A stretch of DNA of 64,000 nt, taken from positions 2,108,001 to 2,172,000 of the forward strand of contig NZ_OZ241747.1 of the NCBI RefSeq assembly GCF_965201005.1, read 5' to 3'. Of this stretch, positions 1-8,049 are shown one piece after another (position 1 is the first letter of the stretch; every line of letters begins with the position of its first letter). The notes beneath the pieces were generated by a model that did not search any database, was not told the DNA's origin, and worked only from the letters and a program-made list of their open reading frames with translations. The stretch is from Mucilaginibacter_A sp965201005. GTDB taxonomy: Bacteria; Bacteroidota; Bacteroidia; Sphingobacteriales; Sphingobacteriaceae. The position numbers and the translations under genes were made by a program.

Positions 1-232
1 CTGCCACATCCACAGCTAATAATTTTTTGCTGCGCGATGCCAGTTTTTCACTTAAAACCCCAATTGAGCAGCCAATCTCAAACACATTTTTATAAACCGG
101 ATTTGGCAATGCGCTCAAAGTTGCTTCGTACTTTTGCTGTTCGTACGGACTGTTTTCAAAATCCCAGGGATCTTCATTCTGCTGATAAACGCTATCAAAA
201 TAATCAGAAGAAAGCGAATTTTTTTCTGGCAT
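1..232 (-). CDS. NodS-like SAM-dependent methyltransferase, N-terminal part
   Basis: This reading frame is cut by the window edge; only the first 77 codons are present, read from an ATG at 232 towards position 1. The product starts MPEKNSLSSDYFDSVYQ and contains DPWDFENSPYEQQKYEATL followed by a Rossmann SAM-binding motif, FEIGCSIGVLSEKLA. The DPW-F-SxYExxKYxxTL signature followed by ExGCSxGxLT is typical of NodS-type methyltransferases (PF05401 and relatives). It lies 7 bases after the stop of the PIG-L deacetylase on the same strand, so the two are probably co-transcribed. The acceptor substrate cannot be told from sequence. A sugar amine or N-acyl amino sugar would fit the deacetylase neighbour, but that is inference. 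Confidence 0.8.
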   Translation of the reverse strand, partial: MPEKNSLSSDYFDSVYQQNEDPWDFENSPYEQQKYEATLSALPNPVYKNVFEIGCSIGVLSEKLASRSKKLLAVDVA

Positions 233-239
233 GATCAAA

Positions 240-989
240 TTATTTTTGTTCGATAAAAAGCTCGTCGGTATAATCAAAATGAGCCAGGATTTCGGGCGAT
301 AAAATAAACCCTTCCGGGTCATCATCGATCAATCGGCTAACTTGGGAAACATGCGCGGCAATTGCTTGTTTTTTTTGCTGAGAAACATATGCTGTTTTTA
401 CCCTATAAATTTCAGTGTGCTGATTTACAACCAGATCGGATTGTTTTCCTAATTCCCAAATCCAGATTAAATATTGCAGGATGCGGGGTTTTTGATGAAG
501 TAAAGCCACCGCCTGGTTTAAAATCTGCCATGATGCGCGATGATCCGGATGCGGGTCTTTTTCCCAGGTTACCAAAATCGTGTCCGGCCTTAACTTATTA
601 AAAATCTGCAGCATTTGCAAAACACAAGCTTCAAAACCAGCCTGCCCCGGATTTGGCACGGAGCGGTCTTTTATCCGCATAAAAGAAGCATTGGCAGCAT
701 CAACCCCCAAAATATTTAAAGCTTTAACTGCTTCTGATTCACGTAGTTCCCGCAATTTTTCTGCCGGGTATTTTTTAGAATTAGGGTGAGACAACGTACC
801 ATCGCTCACAAAAAGCACATAAACCGGCAAACCGGCTTTCCGCAGCAATGCAATTGTGCCGCCGCAGCCCAAAGATTCATCATCCGGATGAGGCGCAATC
901 ACAAAGGTTGTTCCGAAATCTGATAAATTCACCAGGCTGATTTCCTGCGCTTGTAGCTGCCAGTTTTGGCGTTCAGTTCCAGAGATCAT
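240..989 (-). CDS. PIG-L family deacetylase
   Basis: A 249-residue protein of the LmbE/PIG-L family, which are Zn-dependent N-deacetylases of GlcNAc-type sugars or small thiol precursors. The zinc and catalytic motif APHPDDESLGCGG lies at about residues 32-44, and a second ligand motif DPHPDHRA is near residue 150. There is no signal peptide, so it is probably cytoplasmic. Its start overlaps the end of the upstream acyl-CoA-dehydrogenase-like gene by 17 bases and its stop lies 7 bases before the methyltransferase, so the three form a tight operon. The dispersed 12-bp motif occurs twice in the gene, once per strand (389-400 and 680-691). The combination deacetylase, methyltransferase and flavin dehydrogenase suggests modification of an amino sugar or conjugate; the product is unknown. 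Confidence 0.85.
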   Translation of the reverse strand: MISGTERQNWQLQAQEISLVNLSDFGTTFVIAPHPDDESLGCGGTIALLRKAGLPVYVLFVSDGTLSHPNSKKYPAEKLRELRESEAVKALNILGVDAANASFMRIKDRSVPNPGQAGFEACVLQMLQIFNKLRPDTILVTWEKDPHPDHRASWQILNQAVALLHQKPRILQYLIWIWELGKQSDLVVNQHTEIYRVKTAYVSQQKKQAIAAHVSQVSRLIDDDPEGFILSPEILAHFDYTDELFIEQK

Positions 990-2148
990 CGGTTTTTTCC
1001 TGGTTTAAAACATAAGCACCAATGCCGGTTAAGGTTGCATCCGGTGCGGGCTGCCGTAAATAAAAAGTTAAATCCCGATGGATGCGTTCCAGCGGGTTTG
1101 GCCGCATTAAGCCGCGCGCGCCAACGCATTGCTCAGACAAATGCATCACGCGTGTACAAATTTCGGCTATTGCCGTGCGGGCCATACCAGTATAAACCAT
1201 GATTTTTTCTGCGGAATTTGATTCTTTTATCCAGTTATCGGTATTGTTTCCTGCCTGGTTCAGCCAGGAATTCCCACTCTCAACCAGATAAGTCATTTCA
1301 GCAATCCTGGCCTGCTGAAAAGGGTCGTCCGTTCGGCCAAGCATCCGCAGAAACCCTTGTGTTTCGCTTAAAACAGCTTCGGCACCGCCCAATTGCACTG
1401 CCGCAAAACGAATGGCTCCACCACTAAAATACGGTTGTTGGTAATACTGGTCTGGCTGGCCCAATAGATCTTTTTCCTGTATTTCCACTCCGGTAAAATC
1501 CATTTTAAAACTCGCCGAAGCACGCATCCCGAACGGTTTCCAAAAACTGGAATCAACAGCGATCGGTTTAACTTTTTCTGTCGGGACGATGCACATTTGC
1601 CAGCCTTTTTTATCCGCAGAAATTAGTTCGCCGGTAATCAGCGGACGGTCAATCCAACCAGCGCCGGAACAAAAAGTTTTGCAGCCTTCCAACCGGTAAA
1701 AACCATCGCCCAGATCATGGATTTTTATACCATTATCGGCCTGTGTATTCCAAACGCTAAACAGTTTTTTTTCTGATTTTACTTCTTTAAACCAATGTAT
1801 TTTTTGGCTTTCATTTCCGTATAAATCAATCAATTTCAATGCGTTAATATGGCCTTCATAAATCCTTCCAACAGATAAATTGGCATTGCCAACCCTTTTG
1901 AGTAGTTTCAGAACCGATGCTGTTTTTATCGGGTATTTTTCAGTGTCGGCGATTGTATTCCCTAATAAGCCTGCCGCGGCCATCCACTTAAATTCCTGCT
2001 CCGGGAACGCGCCTTCTGTATCAATTCCGGCTGCATTTTCTTTGATGTTCTGGTAAAGCTGATCTGTCAAAACGAAAAATATTTTATGCTGATTGTATTT
2101 TCGATATACCTTATCCGAAGCTGATTTGTTTGCGGGCAATTTATTCAA
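973..2148 (-). CDS. acyl-CoA dehydrogenase-like flavoprotein
   Basis: A 391-residue protein of the acyl-CoA dehydrogenase superfamily. The N-terminal helical domain carries GRIYEGHINALKLI, the middle beta domain carries FRLEG-like and FCSGAGW segments typical of FAD-contacting strands, and the C-terminal part ends with RDLTFYLRQPAPDATL. The family normally oxidises acyl thioesters using FAD. Here the match is divergent and there is no beta-oxidation gene nearby, so another flavin-dependent reaction on a conjugated substrate is possible. It overlaps the membrane-protein gene upstream by 8 bases and the PIG-L gene downstream by 17 bases, so translational coupling is likely. One motif copy lies inside it at 1917-1928. 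The family call is good; the substrate is unknown. Confidence 0.8.
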   Translation of the reverse strand: MNKLPANKSASDKVYRKYNQHKIFFVLTDQLYQNIKENAAGIDTEGAFPEQEFKWMAAAGLLGNTIADTEKYPIKTASVLKLLKRVGNANLSVGRIYEGHINALKLIDLYGNESQKIHWFKEVKSEKKLFSVWNTQADNGIKIHDLGDGFYRLEGCKTFCSGAGWIDRPLITGELISADKKGWQMCIVPTEKVKPIAVDSSFWKPFGMRASASFKMDFTGVEIQEKDLLGQPDQYYQQPYFSGGAIRFAAVQLGGAEAVLSETQGFLRMLGRTDDPFQQARIAEMTYLVESGNSWLNQAGNNTDNWIKESNSAEKIMVYTGMARTAIAEICTRVMHLSEQCVGARGLMRPNPLERIHRDLTFYLRQPAPDATLTGIGAYVLNQEKTDDLWN

Positions 2149-2500
2149 CCGGCCTGTTCATCACCCAAAAATAAAAGCAGCCGCCGATAACGTAAAGCAA
2201 AGCATCCGTCCAATCCCCGGTAAAAATTTCGGGATGGTATTTGGGCAGCAGCCACTCAAAAACCACCGATAAATAAAGCACGATGAAAATTACGTGGCCT
2301 CGCTTTAAAACATACGTGCTTCTTTTATAGATAAAAATCCGCTGAAACCACAAACCTAAATTTGCAATGACGGGCACAGCCAGAAAATCTGCCAGGTGTC
2401 CGTTTAAATACAAAATAGGATGATGCGTGATCCTGGCCAGATACAAAACCGCCCAGGCCGCGCAAAAAACAACAAACCAGGGATTAAGCAGCGTTTTCAT
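2141..2500 (-). CDS. small integral membrane protein
   Basis: A 119-residue hydrophobic protein with about four predicted membrane segments: residues 5-20 (PWFVVFCAAWAVLYLA), about 35-50, about 68-85 (VIFIVLYLSVVFEWLL) and about 98-113 (ALLYVIGGCFYFWVM). I recognise no enzymatic motif. Similar small membrane proteins in Bacteroidota are usually left as hypothetical. It starts 1 base after the zinc-ribbon gene ends and overlaps the acyl-CoA-dehydrogenase-like gene by 8 bases, so it belongs to the same minus-strand operon. A near copy of the dispersed motif (GTGCTTCTTTTA) lies within it at 2316-2327. Confidence 0.65.
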   Translation of the reverse strand: MKTLLNPWFVVFCAAWAVLYLARITHHPILYLNGHLADFLAVPVIANLGLWFQRIFIYKRSTYVLKRGHVIFIVLYLSVVFEWLLPKYHPEIFTGDWTDALLYVIGGCFYFWVMNRPVE

Positions 2501-2501
2501 A

Positions 2502-2816
2502 TCAGGCAGACAGCATCCCGATTAACCACAACAAGGTGCTGATAAAAACCACAAAACCAATTTGGAAATAGTAAAAAAACTGACGGGCAGGCAGTAAAAA
2601 AGTTTTCAGTTTTACCACAAACGGGCTATCGTTTTCGCGGATAAACAAAAAATCCTCTTCCTTTTGTACTTCTTTTTTAATTTTGGTCTCTACGGATTTG
2701 GTAAAATCTTCCACCTGCAAAAAGCCGTTGCAGTACAAACAGCGGTCGTCCATCCGGCCGAGCCACAACGTCCACTCATGGCAGTGCGGACATTTTATTT
2801 CCTGTTTGATACTCAA
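2502..2816 (-). CDS. zinc-ribbon membrane protein
   Basis: The protein has an N-terminal zinc ribbon (KCPHCHEWTLW and DDRCLYCNGF, two CxxC knuckles 14 residues apart), a charged middle and one C-terminal membrane segment (FQIGFVVFISTLLWLIGM). The start is uncertain. An ATG at 2897 would add 27 hydrophobic residues but would run 44 bases into the divergent transporter gene. A TTG at 2816 starts the protein just before the zinc ribbon and leaves room for two divergent promoters, so I prefer it. The function is unknown; a scaffold or sensor role at the membrane is only a guess. It is the first gene of the minus-strand cluster. Confidence 0.6.
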   Translation of the reverse strand: MSIKQEIKCPHCHEWTLWLGRMDDRCLYCNGFLQVEDFTKSVETKIKKEVQKEEDFLFIRENDSPFVVKLKTFLLPARQFFYYFQIGFVVFISTLLWLIGMLSA

Positions 2817-2853
2817 TTTTTGTTGTGTTAAATTATACCTATTTTGCAGCAGT

Positions 2854-4191
2854 ATGGAGATCAAAAATAACAAAAAGACCATCCGGGCATGGGCCATGTT
2901 TGACTGGGCAAATTCTGCTTACAATTTAGTCATCACCTCAACCATTTTCCCGGCCTATTATACTGCTATTACCACAACGAAAGAACAGGGCGATAAAGTT
3001 TTTTTCTTCGGAAAATCTTTTGTCAACACGGCACTTTCCAACTACGCGCTGGCGGTTGCTTACCTGGTGATTGCTGTTTTAACGCCCATTTTAACATCCG
3101 TTGCCGATTATAAAGGCAACAAAAAAATATACATGCAGTTTTTTACCTGGCTTGGCGCGCTGGCCTGCTGCTGTTTGTATTTTTTTAAGTTGGATACGCT
3201 CGAACTCGGTGTTATCTGCTTCGCCATTGCGGCAATCGGTTACTGCGGCGGCCAGGTTTTTTACAATTCTTATTTGCCCGAAATCGCTTCAATCGATCAG
3301 CAGGACAGCGTAAGTGCCAAAGGTTTTACTTACGGCTACATCGGCAGCGTGCTTTTGCAGATCATTTGTTTTGTGTTTGTGTTATCGCCCAAAACCTTTG
3401 GCATTACCGATGGCACATTTCCGGCCAGGTTAAGCTTTTTGCTGGTTGGTTTATGGTGGATTGGTTTTTCCCAAATACCGTTTAAAGTGTTGCCAAAAGG
3501 AAGCCCGAACTTTGATAAACTGAACCAGCAGAAAGTGCACAACGGTTTCCAGGAATTGAAAAACGTTTGGCAAAAAGTAAAGCGTATGCCGTTACTGAAA
3601 CGTTTTTTACCGGCATTTTTTTTCTATTCCATCGGTGTGCAAACCATTATGCTGGTGGCGGCCAATTTTGGGGAAAAGGAACTGCATCTGGGCACTGCTT
3701 CTTTAATTTCGATCATTTTAATTATTCAATTAGTTGCCATTGGCGGTGCTACATTGATGTCTAAACTGTCCGAAAAATATGGCAACGTCCCGGTGCTGAT
3801 GGCCGTGGTTTTGCTTTGGATTGTGGTTTGCATTTTTGCCTATTTCATCACCACGGCTACTCAGTTTTATGCTTTAGCGGTGATTGTTGGTTTGGTGATG
3901 GGCGGCATCCAGTCGCTTTCCCGATCCACCTATTCCAAGTTTTTGCCCGAAAACATTCCGGATACGGCTTCCTTTTTCGCTTTTTATGATGTAACCGAAA
4001 AAGTGGCCATCGTTGCCGGTTTATTCGGTTTTGGTTTTATTGAAGAACTGACCGGCAACATGCGCAATTCGATACTGTTTTTAACGATATTATTTATAGT
4101 CGGGCTGATATTATTGTTTTCTTTACGCTTGGGCGAAAAAAATATCGGCCAAAATCCTGAATTTTACGCCCTTGAAAATCCGGAACGTTAA
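2854..4191 (+). CDS. MFS transporter, UMF1/Atg22-like family
   Basis: A 445-residue integral membrane protein with about 12 hydrophobic segments. The N-terminus RAWAMFDWANSAYNLVITST is the hallmark of the UMF1 (Atg22-like) branch of the major facilitator superfamily, which includes vacuolar amino-acid effluxers. Bacterial substrates are mostly unknown. The ATG at 2854 is chosen because the family signature begins about 10 residues later; a longer frame upstream has no homology-like content and overlaps the divergent gene. The stop codon is directly followed by the ATG of the Fe-S protein (TAAATG), so the two are co-transcribed and probably translationally coupled. Confidence 0.85.
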   Translation: MEIKNNKKTIRAWAMFDWANSAYNLVITSTIFPAYYTAITTTKEQGDKVFFFGKSFVNTALSNYALAVAYLVIAVLTPILTSVADYKGNKKIYMQFFTWLGALACCCLYFFKLDTLELGVICFAIAAIGYCGGQVFYNSYLPEIASIDQQDSVSAKGFTYGYIGSVLLQIICFVFVLSPKTFGITDGTFPARLSFLLVGLWWIGFSQIPFKVLPKGSPNFDKLNQQKVHNGFQELKNVWQKVKRMPLLKRFLPAFFFYSIGVQTIMLVAANFGEKELHLGTASLISIILIIQLVAIGGATLMSKLSEKYGNVPVLMAVVLLWIVVCIFAYFITTATQFYALAVIVGLVMGGIQSLSRSTYSKFLPENIPDTASFFAFYDVTEKVAIVAGLFGFGFIEELTGNMRNSILFLTILFIVGLILLFSLRLGEKNIGQNPEFYALENPER

Positions 4192-4920
4192 ATGAAAGTT
4201 GAACTATTTGTCCCTTGTTTTATCGATCAGCTTTTTCCGGATACTGCTTTTAGCACCATAAAATTGCTGGAAAAAGTGGGTTGCCAAGTGATTTATAATC
4301 CTGCACAAACCTGCTGCGGCCAGCCTGCTTTTAACGCCGGTTTTTGGGACGATGCCAAAGCCGTGGGCAGCAAGTTTCTGGAAGATTTTAGCGATCAGCA
4401 TTTTATCGTTTCGCCATCGGCTTCCTGCACCGGCATGGTCAAAAATTATTACAACGATCTGTTTACCAACACGGCCGTGCACAACAAATGCCGTTCGATC
4501 CAAAGCCATATCCACGAACTTTCGGATTTTTTGGTGAACGTAATGGAGCAGGATTATTTTGGTGCCGAACTGGAAGGAAAAGCCGTTTACCACGATAGCT
4601 GTGCTGCTTTACGCGAATGCAAGATCAAAGCAGAACCCCGAAAATTATTAGAAAAAGTACATGGATTGGAACTGATGGAACTGCCCGACAGCAGCACCTG
4701 CTGCGGTTTCGGCGGTACGTTTGCCGTCAAGTTTGATGCGATTTCTACCGCTATGGCCCAGCAAAAAGTAGATCAGGCGATGGCTTTGGATGCCGATTAT
4801 ATTATTTCTACCGATGCTTCCTGTTTGCTGCATTTGCAAAGTTATATCGATAAACAAAATTTACCCATAAAAACAGTACACCTGGCCGATGTTCTGGCTG
4901 GCGGTTGGGGGAATATTTGA
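4192..4920 (+). CDS. (Fe-S)-binding CCG-domain protein, LutA/YkgE family
   Basis: A 242-residue protein with two cysteine-rich CCG domains: PAQTCCGQPAFNAG near residue 42 and SSTCCGFGGTFAVK near residue 165, plus SASCTG and DASCLLH cysteines. This is the architecture of LutA/YkgE, a subunit of L-lactate oxidation complexes, related to the heterodisulfide reductase and GlpC CCG domains that bind Fe-S clusters. No LutB or LutC partner is in the window, so the electron-transfer partner must be elsewhere or different. Its 3' end (about 4793-4949) recurs as decayed copies at 6498-6650 and 8085-8160, marking the left border of an insertion hot spot. The stop here is TGA; in both decayed copies the same position reads TAA. 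Confidence 0.85.
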   Translation: MKVELFVPCFIDQLFPDTAFSTIKLLEKVGCQVIYNPAQTCCGQPAFNAGFWDDAKAVGSKFLEDFSDQHFIVSPSASCTGMVKNYYNDLFTNTAVHNKCRSIQSHIHELSDFLVNVMEQDYFGAELEGKAVYHDSCAALRECKIKAEPRKLLEKVHGLELMELPDSSTCCGFGGTFAVKFDAISTAMAQQKVDQAMALDADYIISTDASCLLHLQSYIDKQNLPIKTVHLADVLAGGWGNI

Positions 4921-4949
4921 GGTGGATTTTTAGGTGGTAAAAGAAGCAT
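4793..4949 (+). repeat. repeat L, master copy (3' end of the LutA-like gene plus downstream)
   Basis: The last ~130 bases of the LutA-like gene and ~30 bases beyond it, ending in the dispersed motif at 4938-4949. Degenerate copies without the rest of the gene lie at 6498-6650 and 8085-8160. Shared text includes CAGTACACCTGGCCGATG, followed by a GGCTGG-rich stretch and AGGTGGA just past the stop. Confidence 0.85.
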
Positions 4950-5010
4950 TGCCCGATACAGAATACTTTTTTTATATGGCTTGTTGATCGGTCAATTTCT
5001 ATCCTTTTGG

Positions 5011-5421
5011 TTAGGGATGAAGTTTTAACTTTTCTACAGCTTTATCTACTTTTTTGCTTTCGCCATAAATTAAAATACCAGCCAAGTTTAAATTATCATC
5101 ATTCTGTTTTGCAATTTCAATCAAATTTTGTTCTTCGTTTTTGGTTACAAATAACTCTTTGGTGTAAATGCCAATTTGTAGTTCCCTTTCTTTGGCCCTG
5201 TTAAAAGCCCTTTGTAATTGTTCCTGAGTTTCTGCAGCATAAACCAAAACGGGCTGTTTCATAAATGGAAGATATGCTGTTCCCGATGCAGATACTAATG
5301 CGGCACCATGTATATCCGGAAAGGCAATAGCCATAGAACTGGCCAAAAAAGCTGTTACATTTAATTTTTGCCAAGTAGCCAAATCGGCCAAAATAACTAA
5401 AGCAATTTTATTTTCGTGCAT
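5011..5421 (-). CDS. DUF2000 family protein
   Basis: A 136-residue protein matching the DUF2000 family (N-terminus MHENKIALVILADLATWQKLNVTAF, then ALVSASGTAYLPFMKQPVLVY). The family has a peptidyl-tRNA-hydrolase-like fold, but its biochemical role is not established. Here it follows the MarR-GNAT gene by 27 bases on the same strand and is probably co-expressed with it. DUF2000 genes are often found next to regulators and acetyltransferases. The pair makes up cassette A of the hot spot. No copy of the dispersed motif lies in either gene. Confidence 0.75.
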   Translation of the reverse strand: MHENKIALVILADLATWQKLNVTAFLASSMAIAFPDIHGAALVSASGTAYLPFMKQPVLVYAAETQEQLQRAFNRAKERELQIGIYTKELFVTKNEEQNLIEIAKQNDDNLNLAGILIYGESKKVDKAVEKLKLHP

Positions 5422-5448
5422 ATTTTAAATGAATAAAAAGTTCATATT

Positions 5449-6402
5449 TTACTTCAAATCAACCGACATTTGGATATTGCAACGTTCGTAAGGTGAAGCA
5501 TGGCCAGCTACCTTTTGAAAACCAAGTTTATGATACAGGTTAATGGCAGGTTTTAAGATGGTGTTGCTTTCTAAATATACTTTTTTTGCGCCCATTGCAC
5601 CGGCTTTTTTTAAAGCAGCTTGTCCCAGTAAAAAGCCAATGTTTTTTCCCTGCGCTTTCGGTGAAACTGCCATCTTAGCTAATTCATAATCGTATGTAGG
5701 ACTGTCCATTTTCAACAACGCGCACACACCAACTGGTTGATGATCGTATAAAGCAACTATAATTTGTCCCCCGTTATTCAAAATATATCCCTCCGGGTCG
5801 TCCAATGCTTTGTAATCGGCTTCTTCCATTTTAAAATATTTTGAAATCCACTCTTCATTAAGCAACTTAAATGCTTCTGCATATTTCGGCTTGTAATCAA
5901 CAATCTGTACCTTATCGCTTTCGCGATGTTTTTGTTGGTCTTTTACCCGTTGCAACAATGTTTTTTGTTCTAACAAAAATTCCCATTCTTCAATAGCTTT
6001 CCAAAGGTTGTGCGTAGCCAGGGCAGAAATTTGTTCAATAGCATTGTTTACATCTTTGTATTGGTCTTGAATTTTGAAAGTAATTTCCATTCCTTTTTCG
6101 GAAAGGCTAACGATGTTTTTTCTACCGTCTGCAGCATCTTTCTTCTCCGTAATCAAACCGTTTTTCAACATTTCGGTAATAATTTTACTTACAGAAGGAT
6201 GGGAGTGGCCAATTTCTTTTGCAATGGCCGTAATTGTTTTTTCCTCACCTTGAGAGAGTACAAAAAACACCGGAAACCATTTTGGCTGCATTTCAATTTG
6301 ATAGAGCTTATAAATTTGAACTGCATCTTTGGTAATCTTTTCGGTTAACATTCGTAGTCTGCTACCTATTGCGGTTTTACCTGCTTTATTAAAAAATTCC
6401 AT
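5449..6402 (-). CDS. MarR-type regulator fused to GNAT acetyltransferase
   Basis: A 317-residue two-domain protein. Residues ~1-145 form a MarR winged helix (EEKTITAIAKEIGHSHPSVSKIITEMLKNGLI, wing KDAADGRKNIVSL). Residues ~165-317 form a GNAT domain (DHQPVGVCALLKM, then acetyl-CoA loop KAQGKNIGFLLGQAAL, then NLYHKLGFQKVA). Such MarR/GNAT fusions are a known family in which DNA binding and N-acetylation sit in one chain; the acetylated substrate here is unknown. A palindrome 14 bases upstream of the start (6416-6433) is a candidate autoregulatory operator. The gene heads a two-gene operon with the DUF2000 protein. Confidence 0.85.
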   Translation of the reverse strand: MEFFNKAGKTAIGSRLRMLTEKITKDAVQIYKLYQIEMQPKWFPVFFVLSQGEEKTITAIAKEIGHSHPSVSKIITEMLKNGLITEKKDAADGRKNIVSLSEKGMEITFKIQDQYKDVNNAIEQISALATHNLWKAIEEWEFLLEQKTLLQRVKDQQKHRESDKVQIVDYKPKYAEAFKLLNEEWISKYFKMEEADYKALDDPEGYILNNGGQIIVALYDHQPVGVCALLKMDSPTYDYELAKMAVSPKAQGKNIGFLLGQAALKKAGAMGAKKVYLESNTILKPAINLYHKLGFQKVAGHASPYERCNIQMSVDLK

Positions 6403-6415
6403 TAATAATATTAGA

Positions 6416-6433
6416 TACGTAATGAGTAACGTA
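6416..6433. promoter_or_regulatory. palindromic candidate operator of the MarR-GNAT gene
   Basis: TACGTAATGAGTAACGTA is an imperfect palindrome with perfect TACGT/ACGTA arms, 14 bases upstream of the MarR-GNAT start codon at 6402. MarR proteins commonly bind 16-20 bp palindromes over their own promoters. Size and placement fit autoregulation, which is inferred. Confidence 0.45.
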
Positions 6434-6497
6434 AAGCTATTAGATAAAAATTAAATAACAAAATTGAATATTGAAATATTTAAGTGTAGCTTTTTTG

Positions 6498-6650
6498 AAG
6501 CTAATGATATTATTTCTACTGATGCTTCCTTCATTTATAAGATTATATTGATAGGAACAATTTACCGATAAAAACAGTACACCTGGCCGATGTTCTGGCT
6601 GGTGGTTGGGGGAATATTTAAGGTGGATTTTTAGGCGATAAAAGAAGTAT
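6498..6650 (+). repeat. repeat L, second copy (decayed 3' end of the LutA-like gene)
   Basis: The stretch 6403-6729 has no gene. It holds a copy of the LutA-like 3' end with a 9-base deletion and many substitutions, then the same downstream sequence ending in the dispersed motif at 6639-6650. It contains no start of the gene, so it is a remnant rather than a gene. It separates cassette A from cassette B. A short hairpin (AAAGCGGC/GCCGCTTT) follows near 6680-6704 and could end transcription of the downstream minus-strand SDR gene. Confidence 0.85.
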
Positions 6651-6729
6651 CATAACTATCTTATCTATTACAAGCACATAAAGCGGCCTTTTGCCGCTTT
6701 ATGTGCTGTTGATAATTGTTGTTGCTGAT

Positions 6730-7473
6730 TTACTTCATTGCATAATTGAGGTAGCCACCATCAATTTTTATTTCTGTCCCTGTAATAAAACTTGCATCGT
6801 CGGAAGCCAGGAACAGCACTGTTTTAGCAATTTCATTAGGCTCGCCCAGTCTTTGCAGGGCTGTAGCGGCAGCTACATGCACTTTGGCTTCCGCAGGCAA
6901 GGCTTTCTCTAATGCTGCTGTTGCAATCGGTCCAGGACTGATTATATTTACACGGATTTTTCTTTCCGCCAATTCGTTTGCCGCAATTTGGGCAATTTTA
7001 TTTAATGCTCCTTTTGTTGATGAGTACACGCTTGATCCCAAACTTGCAGCTGTTGCGTTCCCGGAGGAAGTAAACACTACCGCCGCTCCGTTTGCTAAAT
7101 GGGGAATTAGCTTTTGCAACGTGAAGAAATGCCCTTTTACATTGGTATTAAACTGCGCATCAAAATCTGCTTCTGATACTTGCTCAATCGGGGCAAACAT
7201 AGCTATCCCTGCATTCAGAAAAAGAACGTCTAATGTGTTTCCGCTTTCTGCAACTGCTTTTTCCAAAACTGCAATGCCGGCCAGATTTGCTGTGTCTGAA
7301 ACCAATGTTTTCAATTTCGGGCTGCTGATTTCTGCGGCTGCTTTTTGTAAATTGCCGGCACTTCTACTTGTAATCCAAACGTTTGCTCCTGCGCTGATAA
7401 ATGCTTTTGCAGTTGCTAATCCAATTCCTGTGCTTCCGCCGGTAATGACTACATTTTTATTTGTAAAATCCAT
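6730..7473 (-). CDS. short-chain dehydrogenase/reductase
   Basis: A 247-residue classical SDR. It has the cofactor motif TGGSTGIGLATA near residue 13, NAG (LFLNAGIAMF), the catalytic Ser in VFTSSGNA, YxxxK (YSSTKGALNK) and the ISPGPIAT and IDGGY segments of the Rossmann fold. It is likely an NAD(P)-dependent reductase of unknown substrate. I start it at the ATG at 7473 (MDFTNKNVVITGG). It is divergent from an HxlR regulator whose binding region lies between the two genes, and SDR genes next to HxlR regulators are usually its target. A -7 box TAATTTTG lies at 7508-7501 on this strand. The pair is cassette B. Confidence 0.9.
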   Translation of the reverse strand: MDFTNKNVVITGGSTGIGLATAKAFISAGANVWITSRSAGNLQKAAAEISSPKLKTLVSDTANLAGIAVLEKAVAESGNTLDVLFLNAGIAMFAPIEQVSEADFDAQFNTNVKGHFFTLQKLIPHLANGAAVVFTSSGNATAASLGSSVYSSTKGALNKIAQIAANELAERKIRVNIISPGPIATAALEKALPAEAKVHVAAATALQRLGEPNEIAKTVLFLASDDASFITGTEIKIDGGYLNYAMK

Positions 7474-7500
7474 TTGTTTAATTATTTTATTGTTACAATG

Positions 7501-7577
7501 CAAAATTAAAAAAGAAAATTTACTTTAGTAACTTTGTAACGAAAAGTAACAGTAACCTTTGCGTAACCAAGTAACTT
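7501..7577. promoter_or_regulatory. divergent SDR/HxlR promoter region with repeated GTAAC sites
   Basis: The 104 bases between the two start codons hold a minus-strand -7 box TAATTTTG (7508-7501) for the SDR gene and a plus-strand -7 box TAACTTTG (7529-7536) for the regulator. Between 7527 and 7576 the pentamer GTAAC occurs six times, at irregular spacing. HxlR proteins bind such short repeats over divergent promoters, so this is the probable operator. Confidence 0.6.
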
Positions 7578-7928
7578 ATGGCTGACCAGGAATGTAAAAA
7601 AGAACACAAAAGAGAAATTATGGCTGTTCACGATGCGATGGACATACTAAGCGGTAAATGGAAAATTTCGATCATTTCCTCTATTTGCTATTACAAAGAA
7701 AGAAGGTTTTCTGATATATTAATTGATGTAAGCGGAATATCAAACAAAATGCTGAGCAAAGAATTAAAGGAGCTGGAAACGAACCAACTGGTTAAACGAA
7801 CTGTTTTAGACACCCAACCCGTAATTGTTAAATATAACCTAACGGAATACGGCAGGACACTACAGACTATCATAGACAACCTTTCTGATTGGGGAATAGA
7901 ACACCGAAAAATAATTAGTGGCAAATAA
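7578..7928 (+). CDS. HxlR family transcriptional regulator
   Basis: A 116-residue winged-helix protein with the full HxlR signature: CxxxMDILSGKWKISIISSI, then YKERRFSDILIDVSGISNKMLSKELKELE, and YNLTEYGRTLQTIIDNLSDWG at the C-terminus. A cysteine near the N-terminus (DQECKKEHK) lies where redox- or aldehyde-sensing HxlR proteins carry their sensor Cys. It is divergent from the SDR gene and is likely its repressor or activator, acting through the GTAAC repeats between them. Confidence 0.88.
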   Translation: MADQECKKEHKREIMAVHDAMDILSGKWKISIISSICYYKERRFSDILIDVSGISNKMLSKELKELETNQLVKRTVLDTQPVIVKYNLTEYGRTLQTIIDNLSDWGIEHRKIISGK

Positions 7929-8049
7929 TCATTAGCAATATGTTCAAATGATTGTTTGTACATAATGATTTTTTTAAAAGTCAACGAAGCATTTTCTGCC
8001 AATGTTGATAGAAGAACTACTATCGAGAGTTGTAAAAAAACCAGGGATT

